From Blautia caecimuris (lineage in GTDB: Bacteria; Bacillota; Clostridia; Lachnospirales; Lachnospiraceae), in NCBI RefSeq assembly GCF_024622975.1, contig NZ_JANJZT010000014.1, forward strand, positions 1-64,000: a stretch of 64,000 bases of DNA, read 5' to 3'. The notes under the pieces are model-generated. The model did no database searches. It saw only the letters and a program-made list of their open reading frames with translations, and was not told the DNA's origin. Shown here piece after piece: positions 54,323 through 62,976 of the stretch. The translations under genes were made by a program, and so were the position numbers. Numbering within the stretch: position 1 is the stretch's first letter; each line of letters opens with the position of its first letter.

Positions 54323-55021
54323 ATGAATTACAGCCATACGGTAAAAGCCAGATTTCTGGACAGGCCCAATCGTTTTGTTGCTCATGTGGAGCTGGACGGG
54401 CAGACAGAAACAGTGCATGTAAAAAACACAGGAAGATGCAGGGAGCTTCTGGTTCCCGGATATGAGGTGATCCTTGAAGAAGGGCAGAACCCGGCGCGAA
54501 AAACCAGATATGATCTGATCAGCGTGTGCAAGGAGGGCCGGTGGATCAATATGGATTCCCAGGCGCCCAATAAGGCGGCAGAGGAATGGCTTTTAAAGGG
54601 AGGATTTTTTCCGGAGGATATTTCTGTGTACAGAGAAAGGAAATACGGAAATTCCAGGTTTGACCTTTATATTGAGTCTCCTGTGCGAAAAGCCTTTATA
54701 GAAGTTAAAGGAGTAACGCTGGAAGAGGATAATATTGTACGTTTTCCGGATGCGCCTACAGAAAGAGGGATAAAACATGTGCGGGAACTGATCCGGTGCA
54801 TGAAAGACGGATATGAAGCGTATCTTCTTCTGGTGATCCAGATGAAGGACGTCAGGTATTTTCAGCCAAACTGGAAAACTCATCCGGAATTTGGAATGGT
54901 TCTGAGAGAAGCGGCAGAAGCAGGGGTAAAGCTTCTGGCTTATGACTGCCTGGTAGGAGAAAATTTTATGGAGATCTGCGATCCGGTTTCCATAGATCTG
55001 GAGGTGTCTGATGGAGAATAG
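54323..55021 (+). CDS. sfsA: DNA/RNA nuclease SfsA family
   Basis: A 232-residue protein with family hallmarks: ARFLDRPNRFVAHVELDG (9-26), HVKNTGRCRELLVPG (~32-46), SRFDLYIESP (~111-120) and the PD-(D/E)xK-like AFIEVKGVTLE. SfsA is often annotated as a sugar fermentation stimulation protein and has a restriction-nuclease-like fold; its physiological role is unclear. The 239-base upstream gap shows only a weak TACAAT (54283-54288). It overlaps mutY by 11 bases. Confidence 0.92.
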   Translation: MNYSHTVKARFLDRPNRFVAHVELDGQTETVHVKNTGRCRELLVPGYEVILEEGQNPARKTRYDLISVCKEGRWINMDSQAPNKAAEEWLLKGGFFPEDISVYRERKYGNSRFDLYIESPVRKAFIEVKGVTLEEDNIVRFPDAPTERGIKHVRELIRCMKDGYEAYLLLVIQMKDVRYFQPNWKTHPEFGMVLREAAEAGVKLLAYDCLVGENFMEICDPVSIDLEVSDGE

Positions 55022-56168
55022 AATTCCTGTATATCAGGATGATCCGGACACATATATGGAAAATATATGTTCTGATAAGGTCAGTCAGAATGGAAGCGAA
55101 AATTCGTCAGTATTAAGTGGGATAGTTTCTCCTCTTATTATTAAATGGTACCGGGAAAATAAAAGGATTCTTCCGTGGAGAGATCAGAATAACGCCTATT
55201 ATACCTGGGTATCGGAGATCATGCTCCAGCAGACCAGAGTGGAGGCGGTTAAGCCGTATTTTATAAGGTTTATTACAGAACTTCCGGATCCGGCGGCTCT
55301 GGCTTCCTGTCCGGAAAAGAAGCTTATGAAGCTGTGGGAAGGTCTGGGCTATTATAATCGTGTGAGAAATATGCAGGCCGCAGCCTGTACAGTTGTGGAG
55401 GAATATGGGGGAAAACTTCCTGAATCCTATGAGAAGCTCATGTCGTTAAAGGGTATAGGAAGCTATACGGCAGGAGCCATTGCTTCTATTGCATATGGCA
55501 TTGCTGTTCCTGCTGTAGATGGAAATGTTCTGAGAGTTGTGTCAAGGATTACTGAGAGCAGAGAAGATATTATGAAGCAGTCGGTTCGCAAAAAAATGGA
55601 GCAGACCTTGAAAGAAATCATGCCTTCAGACTGCCCGGGAGATTTTAACCAGGCTCTGATGGAACTGGGAGCTGTGGTCTGTGTGCCGAACGGCCAGCCA
55701 AAGTGCGGGGAGTGTCCGGTACAGAAGCTTTGCAGGGCGCATCTGCATGATACAACAGAGGAAATTCCTGTAAAAGCTCCCAAAAAAGCCCGCAGAATAG
55801 AAAACAGAACTGTGCTTGTGATCCAGGACGGGGAGAGGACAGCCATACAGAAAAGGCCGGATAAGGGACTTCTTGCAGGGCTTTACGAGCTTCCCAATGT
55901 GAAAGGGACACTTTCTGCGGAGGAGGCAGTAAAAGTGGTTGAAAAAATGAAGCTGGAGCCTTTGTATATTGAAGAACTGGAACCGGCAAAGCATATTTTT
56001 TCTCATATCGAATGGAGAATGACCGGATACCTGATCCGTGTTTCTTCTCTGGAAACAAACAGAAATTCAAAACTTATTTTTGCAGATAAAAAGCAGTCTG
56101 ACAGGCAGTATGCAATTCCTGCCGCATTTGGCGCTTATGTAAAGTACATGAAGGAGGAAACGAGATGA
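55011..56168 (+). CDS. mutY: A/G-specific adenine DNA glycosylase MutY
   Basis: A 385-residue base-excision repair enzyme removing adenine opposite 8-oxoguanine. After a non-conserved N-terminal ~35 residues come PWRDQNNAYYTWVSEIMLQQTRVE (catalytic Glu), the helix-hairpin-helix LKGIGSYTAGAIASIAYG and catalytic Asp in AVDGNVLRV. The iron-sulfur motif CVPNGQPKCGECPVQKLC has spacing C-X7-C-X2-C-X5-C (the usual first gap is X6). A C-terminal Nudix-like domain (~265-370) recognises oxidised guanine. GGAGG lies before the ATG. It overlaps the next gene by four bases. Confidence 0.95.
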   Translation: MENRIPVYQDDPDTYMENICSDKVSQNGSENSSVLSGIVSPLIIKWYRENKRILPWRDQNNAYYTWVSEIMLQQTRVEAVKPYFIRFITELPDPAALASCPEKKLMKLWEGLGYYNRVRNMQAAACTVVEEYGGKLPESYEKLMSLKGIGSYTAGAIASIAYGIAVPAVDGNVLRVVSRITESREDIMKQSVRKKMEQTLKEIMPSDCPGDFNQALMELGAVVCVPNGQPKCGECPVQKLCRAHLHDTTEEIPVKAPKKARRIENRTVLVIQDGERTAIQKRPDKGLLAGLYELPNVKGTLSAEEAVKVVEKMKLEPLYIEELEPAKHIFSHIEWRMTGYLIRVSSLETNRNSKLIFADKKQSDRQYAIPAAFGAYVKYMKEETR

Positions 56169-57178
56169 AACTGTTAAGTATTGCGATCCCCTGTTATAAT
56201 TCAGAGGCGTATATGGAAAAATGCATTGATTCCCTGCTGGTGGGAGGAGAGGATGTGGAAATCCTTGTGGTGGATGACGGATCTTCAGACAGAACCGCAG
56301 AGATCGCAGACGTATATGCAGAAAAATATCCTACTATTGTAAAAGCGATCCACCAGGAAAACGGCGGTCACGGCGAGGCGGTAAACGCAGGAATACGCAA
56401 TGCCACAGGTCTTTATTTTAAGGTGGTGGACAGTGACGACTGGGTAAATGCAGAGGCGTACGCGCAGATTCTGAAAACTCTGGAAGAGCTTATCAGAGGT
56501 TCAGAAACCGTGGATCTTCTGATCAGCAATTTTGTCTATGAGAAACAGGGGGCGAAACGAAAAAGAGTTATGCAGTACAGGCACTGTCTTCCTGTAAATG
56601 AGGTTTTTGGCTGGAATAAGGTACATATGCATAAGGGGAAATATCTTCTGATGCACTCTATGATCTACAGGACAAAACTTCTTCATGACTGTGGACTGGA
56701 GCTGCCGAAGCATACCTTTTACGTGGATAATATCTTTGCTTTTGAGCCACTTGTCCATGTGAAAAAAATGTATTATCTTGATGTGAATTTTTACAGATAT
56801 TTTATCGGACGTGAAGATCAGTCTGTCAATGAGGCTGTTATGATAAAAAGAATCGATCAGCAGCTCCGGGTAAACCGCATTATGGTGGATGTGTTCCACA
56901 GATGCAGATGCAATAATCGTCATCTGAGAAAATACATGCTCAGCTACCTGGAAATTATTACCACCATTTCGTCCGTGATGCTGATCCGTGCGGAAACTCA
57001 GGAGGCTCTGGATAAGAAAAAGGAATTGATGGAGTATATCAGGGAGGAAGACCGCTGGATCTATCACAGACTGCGCTGGGGAATCATGGGCTGCGCATCC
57101 AATCTGCCGGGCAAAGGCGGCCGCAAAACATTTATTGCAGCCTATAAGCTGTGCCAGAAATTCTATGGATTTAACTGA
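56165..57178 (+). CDS. Family 2 glycosyltransferase
   Basis: A 337-residue GT-A fold transferase with LLSIAIPCYNSEAYMEKCIDSL at the N-terminus, the nucleotide-binding ILVVDDGSSDRT (~38-49) and the metal DxD-type VDSDDWV (~92-98). It uses a nucleotide-sugar donor, probably for cell-surface glycans; donor and acceptor are unknown. No transmembrane helix is clear. Its start overlaps the mutY stop (ATGA), and its end overlaps the convergent lipid kinase gene by 8 bases. Confidence 0.88.
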   Translation: MKLLSIAIPCYNSEAYMEKCIDSLLVGGEDVEILVVDDGSSDRTAEIADVYAEKYPTIVKAIHQENGGHGEAVNAGIRNATGLYFKVVDSDDWVNAEAYAQILKTLEELIRGSETVDLLISNFVYEKQGAKRKRVMQYRHCLPVNEVFGWNKVHMHKGKYLLMHSMIYRTKLLHDCGLELPKHTFYVDNIFAFEPLVHVKKMYYLDVNFYRYFIGREDQSVNEAVMIKRIDQQLRVNRIMVDVFHRCRCNNRHLRKYMLSYLEIITTISSVMLIRAETQEALDKKKELMEYIREEDRWIYHRLRWGIMGCASNLPGKGGRKTFIAAYKLCQKFYGFN

Positions 57179-58112
57179 TTGATTTGCCGGGCAGGATGAC
57201 CTGGACAGGATCTTTTGCCAGGGAGGCTGTAAATTTTTTGCAGATACCTGCAGATTCTCCGTCTTTGTGTACGGCAAGGGGCTCTGAGCTGCGCACGGTG
57301 ACCGCTTTGCAGCGAAGCTGGTGAACACCACGGAAAACAGTATGTTTTCCAAAAATAGAAAGAAAAAGACAGAAGATCAGAGCAGGGCGGCGCATACCTT
57401 CTACAATGATCACATCCAGAAATCCGTCATGGGAATCAGCTTCAGGGCAGAACCGGAAGCCTCCGCCCTCATATTTATGGTTCATAACCGCGGTGAGAAA
57501 TACTTTTTCATAAAAGTGTTTTTCACCGTTTTCTGTTTCAATGGAAATACCTACAGGAGGAAGCAGAAGAAGCTGTTTCAGTCCTATGAGTAAATAGGCA
57601 AATTTTCCAAGATGAATACGGTTCATGAATTTTTTCAGAGGAGAGCGGTTGATTTCATGACATACAGCAGCGTCAAAACCGATCCCGCAGCTTATGGCAA
57701 AACGGCAGCTTTGTCCATTGGCAGTAAATTCTGCCACGTCCATAGGCGTACAGGCAGCTTCTGACAGAATCGCATCCAGCGCATCCAGGGGATTTTGGGG
57801 AAGCTGCATACTCCGGCAGAAATCATTGCCGGATCCGGTGGGAATATAGCCAAAACGTACGGAGCGCAGGCTGGGGATCCCGGAAAGCACTTCCTGGATC
57901 GTTCCGTCTCCTCCTACAGCTACAAGGCAGATGGAAGCAGGTGCCGCATCAGAAGAACATACAGAAGCGGCAAGCTTTACGGCATGTCCCGGATATTCTG
58001 TAAAATATGCTTTGTAGGGAATATAGTTTTTGTCCAGTACAGACTGAAGCTCAGACCAGATGCGGGCTCCGGCTCCTGAGCGGGAATTGGGGTTGATAAT
58101 AAAATGATACAT
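57171..58112 (-). CDS. Diacylglycerol kinase-family lipid kinase (YegS/DgkB-like)
   Basis: A 313-residue kinase with MYHFIINPNSRSGAG (1-15), the catalytic-loop VAVGGDGTIQEVLSGI (~63-78) and YIPTGSGNDFCRS (~88-100) of the DAGK_cat family. Such enzymes phosphorylate diacylglycerol or related lipids and recycle it to phosphatidic acid. The ATG at 58112 has GGAGGAAG upstream; a longer frame from 58142 is not supported. It is convergent with the GT2 gene, overlapping by 8 bases. Confidence 0.9.
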   Translation of the reverse strand: MYHFIINPNSRSGAGARIWSELQSVLDKNYIPYKAYFTEYPGHAVKLAASVCSSDAAPASICLVAVGGDGTIQEVLSGIPSLRSVRFGYIPTGSGNDFCRSMQLPQNPLDALDAILSEAACTPMDVAEFTANGQSCRFAISCGIGFDAAVCHEINRSPLKKFMNRIHLGKFAYLLIGLKQLLLLPPVGISIETENGEKHFYEKVFLTAVMNHKYEGGGFRFCPEADSHDGFLDVIIVEGMRRPALIFCLFLSIFGKHTVFRGVHQLRCKAVTVRSSEPLAVHKDGESAGICKKFTASLAKDPVQVILPGKSIS

Positions 58113-58246
58113 GGCTTCCTCCGAAATTATTTCTGTTATCATAGCATTTTCGACAGGAATTTACAATAATTTAACATGGGTTGTACCGGAAATTTAACGA
58201 AAGGCTTTTATACTTGATATCAAATGGAAAATCCGGAGGTATGCAG

Positions 58247-58912
58247 ATGATCTATCTGGTAGAAGATGATGAAAGTATTCGCGAACTTGTTGTATATACA
58301 TTAAAAAGTCAGGATCTTGACGCAAAAGGCTTTGCGAAGCCCTCCTTATTCTGGAAGGAACTGGAAAAGGAGGTTCCTTCGCTGATTCTTCTGGACATTA
58401 TGCTTCCCGAAGAGGATGGGATTTCTATTCTGAAAAAGCTGAGAGCAAGGCCGGATACCAGGAAGCTTCCTATAATCATGCTGACTGCAAAGGGAAGCGA
58501 GTATGATACGGTTATGGGGCTGGACAGCGGAGCCGATGACTATATTCCAAAACCTTTCCGGATGATGGAACTGATCTCCCGCATTAAGGCTCGGCTTCGG
58601 AGGCTGGAAGACAAAGGCGCTGAGGAATACAGGATCGGAAGCCTTTATGTATGCCCGTCCAGACATGTGGTGACAGTCAACAAAGAGCCTGTAAATCTTA
58701 CGCTGAAAGAGTATGAGATGCTGTGTCTTCTTCTGAAAAACAGCGGAATGGTTCTTTCCAGAACACAGCTTCTTAATCAGATCTGGGGATATGAATTTGA
58801 CGGGGAAAGCCGTACCGTGGATGTTCATATCCGGACTTTGAGACAAAAGCTGGGCGATGCAGGAGATTTGATCGAGACAGTGCGCGGAATCGGATATAAG
58901 ATGGGGAAATAG
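58247..58912 (+). CDS. Orphan OmpR-family response regulator
   Basis: A 221-residue regulator. The receiver domain has VEDDESI (6-12), phosphoacceptor Asp in ILLDIMLPEEDG (~52) and Lys in YIPKPF (~102). The winged helix (~130-221) holds LKEYEMLCLLLKNSGMVLSR and SRTVDVHIRTLRQKLG, of the PhoB/VicR type. GGAGG lies 7 bases before ATG 58247; ATG 58241 is too close to it. No histidine kinase gene is beside it; topB follows, so its partner lies elsewhere. Confidence 0.92.
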   Translation: MIYLVEDDESIRELVVYTLKSQDLDAKGFAKPSLFWKELEKEVPSLILLDIMLPEEDGISILKKLRARPDTRKLPIIMLTAKGSEYDTVMGLDSGADDYIPKPFRMMELISRIKARLRRLEDKGAEEYRIGSLYVCPSRHVVTVNKEPVNLTLKEYEMLCLLLKNSGMVLSRTQLLNQIWGYEFDGESRTVDVHIRTLRQKLGDAGDLIETVRGIGYKMGK

Positions 58913-59013
58913 ACAGGGCTTGTCCTCTTTGTTCCTCCTGTGTTACAATTCCTTTGTGATAAGAGGAAAAGGTACATGGATGTGCCTGAAAATAATATCT
59001 GAAAGGAACTTGT

Positions 59014-61206
59014 ATGAAATCATTAGTAATTGCGGAAAAGCCTTCTGTTGCAAGAGATATTGCCAGGGTCCTTCATTGCAGCCAGAAGGGAAACGGCTGT
59101 CTTGAAGGAAAAGATTATGTAGTTACCTGGGCGCTGGGACATCTTGTAACCCTGGCCGATCCGGAGGAATATGACAAAAAATATATGAAATGGGAGATGA
59201 ATACCCTTCCCATGATGCCGGATCATATGAAGCTTGTGGTGATCCGCCAGACAGGTAAACAGTACAATGCAGTAAAAACTCAGCTTTTCCGAAAGGACAT
59301 AGGAGACATTATCATTGCCACAGACGCAGGAAGAGAGGGCGAGCTGGTTGCCCGCTGGATCCTGGATAAATCCGGCTGCCGTAAGCCCATACGCCGACTG
59401 TGGATATCCTCTGTTACGGATAAGGCCATCAAAGACGGATTTCACAATCTGAAAGACGGAAGAGCTTATGACAACCTTTACCGGGCGGCGGTTGCAAGAG
59501 CAGAGGCAGACTGGCTGGTTGGAATGAATGGTACAAGAGCGCTTACCTGTAAGTATAATGCTCAGCTTTCCTGCGGCCGGGTGCAGACTCCCACTCTTGC
59601 CATTATTGCCATGCGGGAGGAGGAGATCAGGAGCTTTAAGCCAAAGGAATATTTTGGCATTACAGTCAATGCAGGGGATATCACCTGGACCTGGAAGGAC
59701 AGAAAGAGTGAAAGCTTCCGTACTTTCAGCAGAGAACGGGCAGAAGAGATTATAGAAAAAGTAAAAGGCAAAGCGCTTACCATTACTTCTGTGTCAAAAA
59801 AGCCGAAGAAAACATATGCGCCGGGACTTTATGATCTGACAACGCTTCAGAGAGAAGCCAATCAGAAATACGGATTTTCTGCAAAGGAAACTCTGAATAT
59901 TATGCAGCGGCTTTATGAAAATCACAAGGTTCTTACTTATCCCAGAACAGATTCCAGATATATCGGGAAGGATGTGGTTCCAACTATTAAGGAAAGGCTG
60001 AAAGCCTGCGGTACCGGTCCTTACCGGAAACTGGCAGGAGCGCTGCTTACCAGACCGGTTCAGGTAAACGGAAGCTTTGTGGATGACAAAAAAGTAAGCG
60101 ATCATCATGCGATCATTCCAACGGAGCAGTTTGTACAGCTTGATTATATGACAAATGAGGAGCGGAAAATTTACGATATGGTCGTGCGGCGTTTTTTAAG
60201 CGTTCTTTATCCGGCGTTTGAATATGAGCAGACCTCCATGGAGGCAGAGGCGGAGGGCTTCTGCTTTGCAGCCGGCGGAAAAACAGTGGTAAGTCCCGGA
60301 TGGAAAGAGGTTTACGAGGGAGATTACCGGGACGAGGATGAAGATGAGGAGCAGGATATCAGGGATCAGAGCCTTCCTGTAAGAAAGCAGGGAGAAAAGC
60401 TTAAAACAGAAACTCTCCGTCTGAAGGAAGGAAAAACAAAACCTCCTGCAAGATTTACGGAAGCCACTCTTCTTGCTGCCATGGAAAACCCGGTTAAGTA
60501 TCTGTCCACAGGGGACCGGCAGGCAGCAAAAACACTGGGAGAAACCGGAGGGCTTGGCACAGTTGCAACCAGAGCAGATATTATCGAAAAGCTTTTTAAA
60601 AGCTTTATGATGGAGAAAAAGGGAAATGAAATCCATCTGACTTCCAAGGCCAAACAGCTTCTGGAGCTGGTTCCGGAGGATCTGAAAAAACCGGAGCTCA
60701 CTGCAGACTGGGAAAAGAAGCTGTCTGATATTGCAAAAGGAAGTCTTCGGCAGGACGCCTTCCTGAGGGAAATCAGGGAATATACCTGTGAGATCGTGGA
60801 TGAGATAAAAACAGGGAGCGGAACCTTCCGCCATGATAATATTACAAACAAAATCTGTCCGGACTGCGGCAAACGGCTTCTGGCAGTAAACGGCAAAAAC
60901 AGTAAAATGCTGGTGTGCCAGGACAGAGAATGCGGATACCGGGAAACTGTTTCCAGAACTACCAACGCCCGCTGTCCAAAATGTCATAAACGAATGGAAA
61001 TGATCGTGAAGGGCAAAGAAGAAACCTTTGTCTGTGTCTGCGGATATAAAGAAAAATTATCCTCTTTCCAGGCCAGACGCAAAAAAGAGGGAGCGGGTGT
61101 GAATAAGCGTGACGTGCAGAAATATCTGCGACAGCAGCAGAAGGAGGCACAGGAGCCTGTAAACAACGTATTTGCGCAGGCTCTTGCGGGGATTAAGCTG
61201 GATTAA
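59014..61206 (+). CDS. topB: DNA topoisomerase III
   Basis: A 730-residue type IA topoisomerase that passes single strands and decatenates replication or recombination intermediates. The Toprim domain begins SLVIAEKPSVARDIARVL, with Asp/Glu metal residues around ATDAGREGEL (~105-114). The catalytic Tyr is in VLTYPRTDSRYIG (~305-317). C-terminal zinc-ribbon-like pairs are CPDCGKRLL and CPKCHKRM with CVCGYKE (~615-680). GAAAGGA lies upstream. A stem-loop follows the stop. Confidence 0.96.
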   Translation: MKSLVIAEKPSVARDIARVLHCSQKGNGCLEGKDYVVTWALGHLVTLADPEEYDKKYMKWEMNTLPMMPDHMKLVVIRQTGKQYNAVKTQLFRKDIGDIIIATDAGREGELVARWILDKSGCRKPIRRLWISSVTDKAIKDGFHNLKDGRAYDNLYRAAVARAEADWLVGMNGTRALTCKYNAQLSCGRVQTPTLAIIAMREEEIRSFKPKEYFGITVNAGDITWTWKDRKSESFRTFSRERAEEIIEKVKGKALTITSVSKKPKKTYAPGLYDLTTLQREANQKYGFSAKETLNIMQRLYENHKVLTYPRTDSRYIGKDVVPTIKERLKACGTGPYRKLAGALLTRPVQVNGSFVDDKKVSDHHAIIPTEQFVQLDYMTNEERKIYDMVVRRFLSVLYPAFEYEQTSMEAEAEGFCFAAGGKTVVSPGWKEVYEGDYRDEDEDEEQDIRDQSLPVRKQGEKLKTETLRLKEGKTKPPARFTEATLLAAMENPVKYLSTGDRQAAKTLGETGGLGTVATRADIIEKLFKSFMMEKKGNEIHLTSKAKQLLELVPEDLKKPELTADWEKKLSDIAKGSLRQDAFLREIREYTCEIVDEIKTGSGTFRHDNITNKICPDCGKRLLAVNGKNSKMLVCQDRECGYRETVSRTTNARCPKCHKRMEMIVKGKEETFVCVCGYKEKLSSFQARRKKEGAGVNKRDVQKYLRQQQKEAQEPVNNVFAQALAGIKLD

Positions 61207-61218
61207 TATGAATTATAA

Positions 61219-61247
61219 AGGGGCTGCATAAGGCAGCCCTGATTTTA
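61219..61247. terminator. Terminator between topB and the MATE gene
   Basis: GGGCTGC pairs with GCAGCCC over a five-base loop and is followed by a T-rich stretch. It separates two convergent genes. Confidence 0.7.
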
Positions 61248-62618
61248 TATTACCTGATGGTTCAGCCATTTTCGATTTTTAAACCGGATAGTAAAGATCA
61301 CACAGCGAATGGTCCAGTCGGTAAACATACCGATCCAAACAGCCATAGGTCCCATGTGGAATACGCGGGCCAGTATCATTGCCAGAGTAACACGGCACAG
61401 CCACATGGAAAGCACAGAAACGGTCATACTGAATTTTACGTCTCCGGCAGCGCGGAGCCCGTAGGCAGGAATAAATGCCATTACCCATACAAGTGGCTTT
61501 ACAATCGTGATCCAGGTTACCATGAAGATGCACATTTTTGCACTGGCAGGCTCCATGCCTCCGAAATGTGTGATTGGGCGGACCAGAGCATACATTACAA
61601 GACAGGAAGCAGCCACAATGATTTCTGAAATAATACAAAGCTTTTTGATGTAGTAGACCGCCTCTTCCCTGCGACCGGCGCCTAAGGATTCCCCAACCAC
61701 AGTCATAAGCCCTACGCCTACGCCCATTGCCAGGATTCCGTTGAGATTTTCTATGATATTGGTCATGCCCTGGGCGGCGATTGCGGCAGTTCCCATAAGA
61801 GAAACCGTGGACTGAATGGCAAGCTTTCCAAACTGGAACATGCTGTTTTCCACACCGGAGGGAATACCTATATGCAGGATGCGTTTAATTTCTTTCCAGT
61901 CGGGCCGGATGGAAAAATAATTTTTCAGAGGAATTTCAAGGCCGGGATTGCGAAGCTTATAAGTTACTACAGCCATACTGAATATACGGGCAAGCATGGT
62001 AGCAGAGGCTGAGCCGGCCACACCCCAGTGGAATACCCATACAAAAACAAGATTCAGCGCAAGGTTCAGGACATTTGCCCAGACAGAGATCAGCATGGGA
62101 AGACGGCTGTTTTCCTGAGCTCTGAGAATAGATGATCCGTCATCATAAAGGGCAATAAAGGGATAGGAGACAGCGGAAAAAAAGAAATAGATTCTGGCAT
62201 TTTTCATAACAGCCGCTTCCACATCCCCGAAGATCAGTTTAAGAACGGGTCTGTTCAGCGCAAGACAAACTCCGGCAATGATCAGTGACATAATAAAAGT
62301 GATAAAAACAAGCTGCCGTGCAGCTTCTCTGGCATGGTTTTCCTTTTTGCAGCCAAGATAATGAGAGCAGACAACCGTTCCTCCTGAAGCAAGGGCGAAA
62401 AAGGCCTGAACAACCAGAACGTTAATGGAGTCAACAAGGGAAACTGCGGAGATGGCAGCAGAGCCCAGATTGCTTACCACAAGAGTATCGACGGTTCCCA
62501 TAAAGGAATTCAGAAGCTGGTCAAGGGCCAGCGGGATTAAAAGAGCAGCCAGTTTTTTGTTGTCAAAGAGTCTTGGCTGTACCGGCCGGACAGCAGCTGT
62601 GTTTCTTCTTTTTTTCAT
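61245..62618 (-). CDS. MATE-family multidrug/small-molecule exporter
   Basis: A 457-residue membrane protein with about 12 helices. MATE features include LIPLALDQLLNSFMGTVDTLVVSNLG (~26-51), GVGVGLMTVVGESLGAGR and MAFIPAYGLRAAGD. These pumps exchange cationic drugs or metabolites with Na+ or H+. The substrate is unknown. The ATG at 62618 has GGAAGG upstream; a start at 62648 would lack one. It is monocistronic. Confidence 0.88.
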   Translation of the reverse strand: MKKRRNTAAVRPVQPRLFDNKKLAALLIPLALDQLLNSFMGTVDTLVVSNLGSAAISAVSLVDSINVLVVQAFFALASGGTVVCSHYLGCKKENHAREAARQLVFITFIMSLIIAGVCLALNRPVLKLIFGDVEAAVMKNARIYFFFSAVSYPFIALYDDGSSILRAQENSRLPMLISVWANVLNLALNLVFVWVFHWGVAGSASATMLARIFSMAVVTYKLRNPGLEIPLKNYFSIRPDWKEIKRILHIGIPSGVENSMFQFGKLAIQSTVSLMGTAAIAAQGMTNIIENLNGILAMGVGVGLMTVVGESLGAGRREEAVYYIKKLCIISEIIVAASCLVMYALVRPITHFGGMEPASAKMCIFMVTWITIVKPLVWVMAFIPAYGLRAAGDVKFSMTVSVLSMWLCRVTLAMILARVFHMGPMAVWIGMFTDWTIRCVIFTIRFKNRKWLNHQVI

Positions 62619-62892
62619 ATGAGGGATCCTTCCGTAAAATACTGACACATGGAACTGACCAAAAGCGCTGTCAGTTCTTTTGTATCAGAATACACCCGTA
62701 ATATCTGCAAATGCAAGATATCCGGAGAGATTAAATTGTATATTTTTCTGTACGATATTAGAGTTCAGCCTTGTTTACAGTACCCATGCGATCACTGTAG
62801 AAAAATGGGGGATTTTGCTGCGGCTTGCAGGGATGAATAAGTTGTTGCAAAAAAATACTTTTCAGAGTATCACAGGAAAATCCAAGAAAAGG

Positions 62893-62921
62893 TTTCAAAA
62901 AAATACAAAATTCTATATAAT
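62893..62921 (+). promoter_or_regulatory. Promoter of brnQ
   Basis: TTTCAA at 62893-62898 and TATAAT at 62916-62921 have 17-base spacing, about 55 bases before brnQ. The rest of the 358-base gap (62619-62976) shows no T-box or riboswitch motif; the Cys-rich frame at 62649-62840 lacks a ribosome site. Confidence 0.6.
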
Positions 62922-62976
62922 ATGATACAAGAGTCAGCAGGCTGGAATATAAGGCCTGCAAAAGAAAGGAGAGAAA

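Noticed and set aside
62649-62840. 63-residue Cys-rich frame on the plus strand
   Set aside because: It has CxxC-like spacing, but no ribosome site and it begins in the leader of the divergent MATE gene. Treated as chance.
62619-62976. T-box or riboswitch for brnQ
   Set aside because: No GGGTGG-type T-box antiterminator motif or terminator is visible in the leader.
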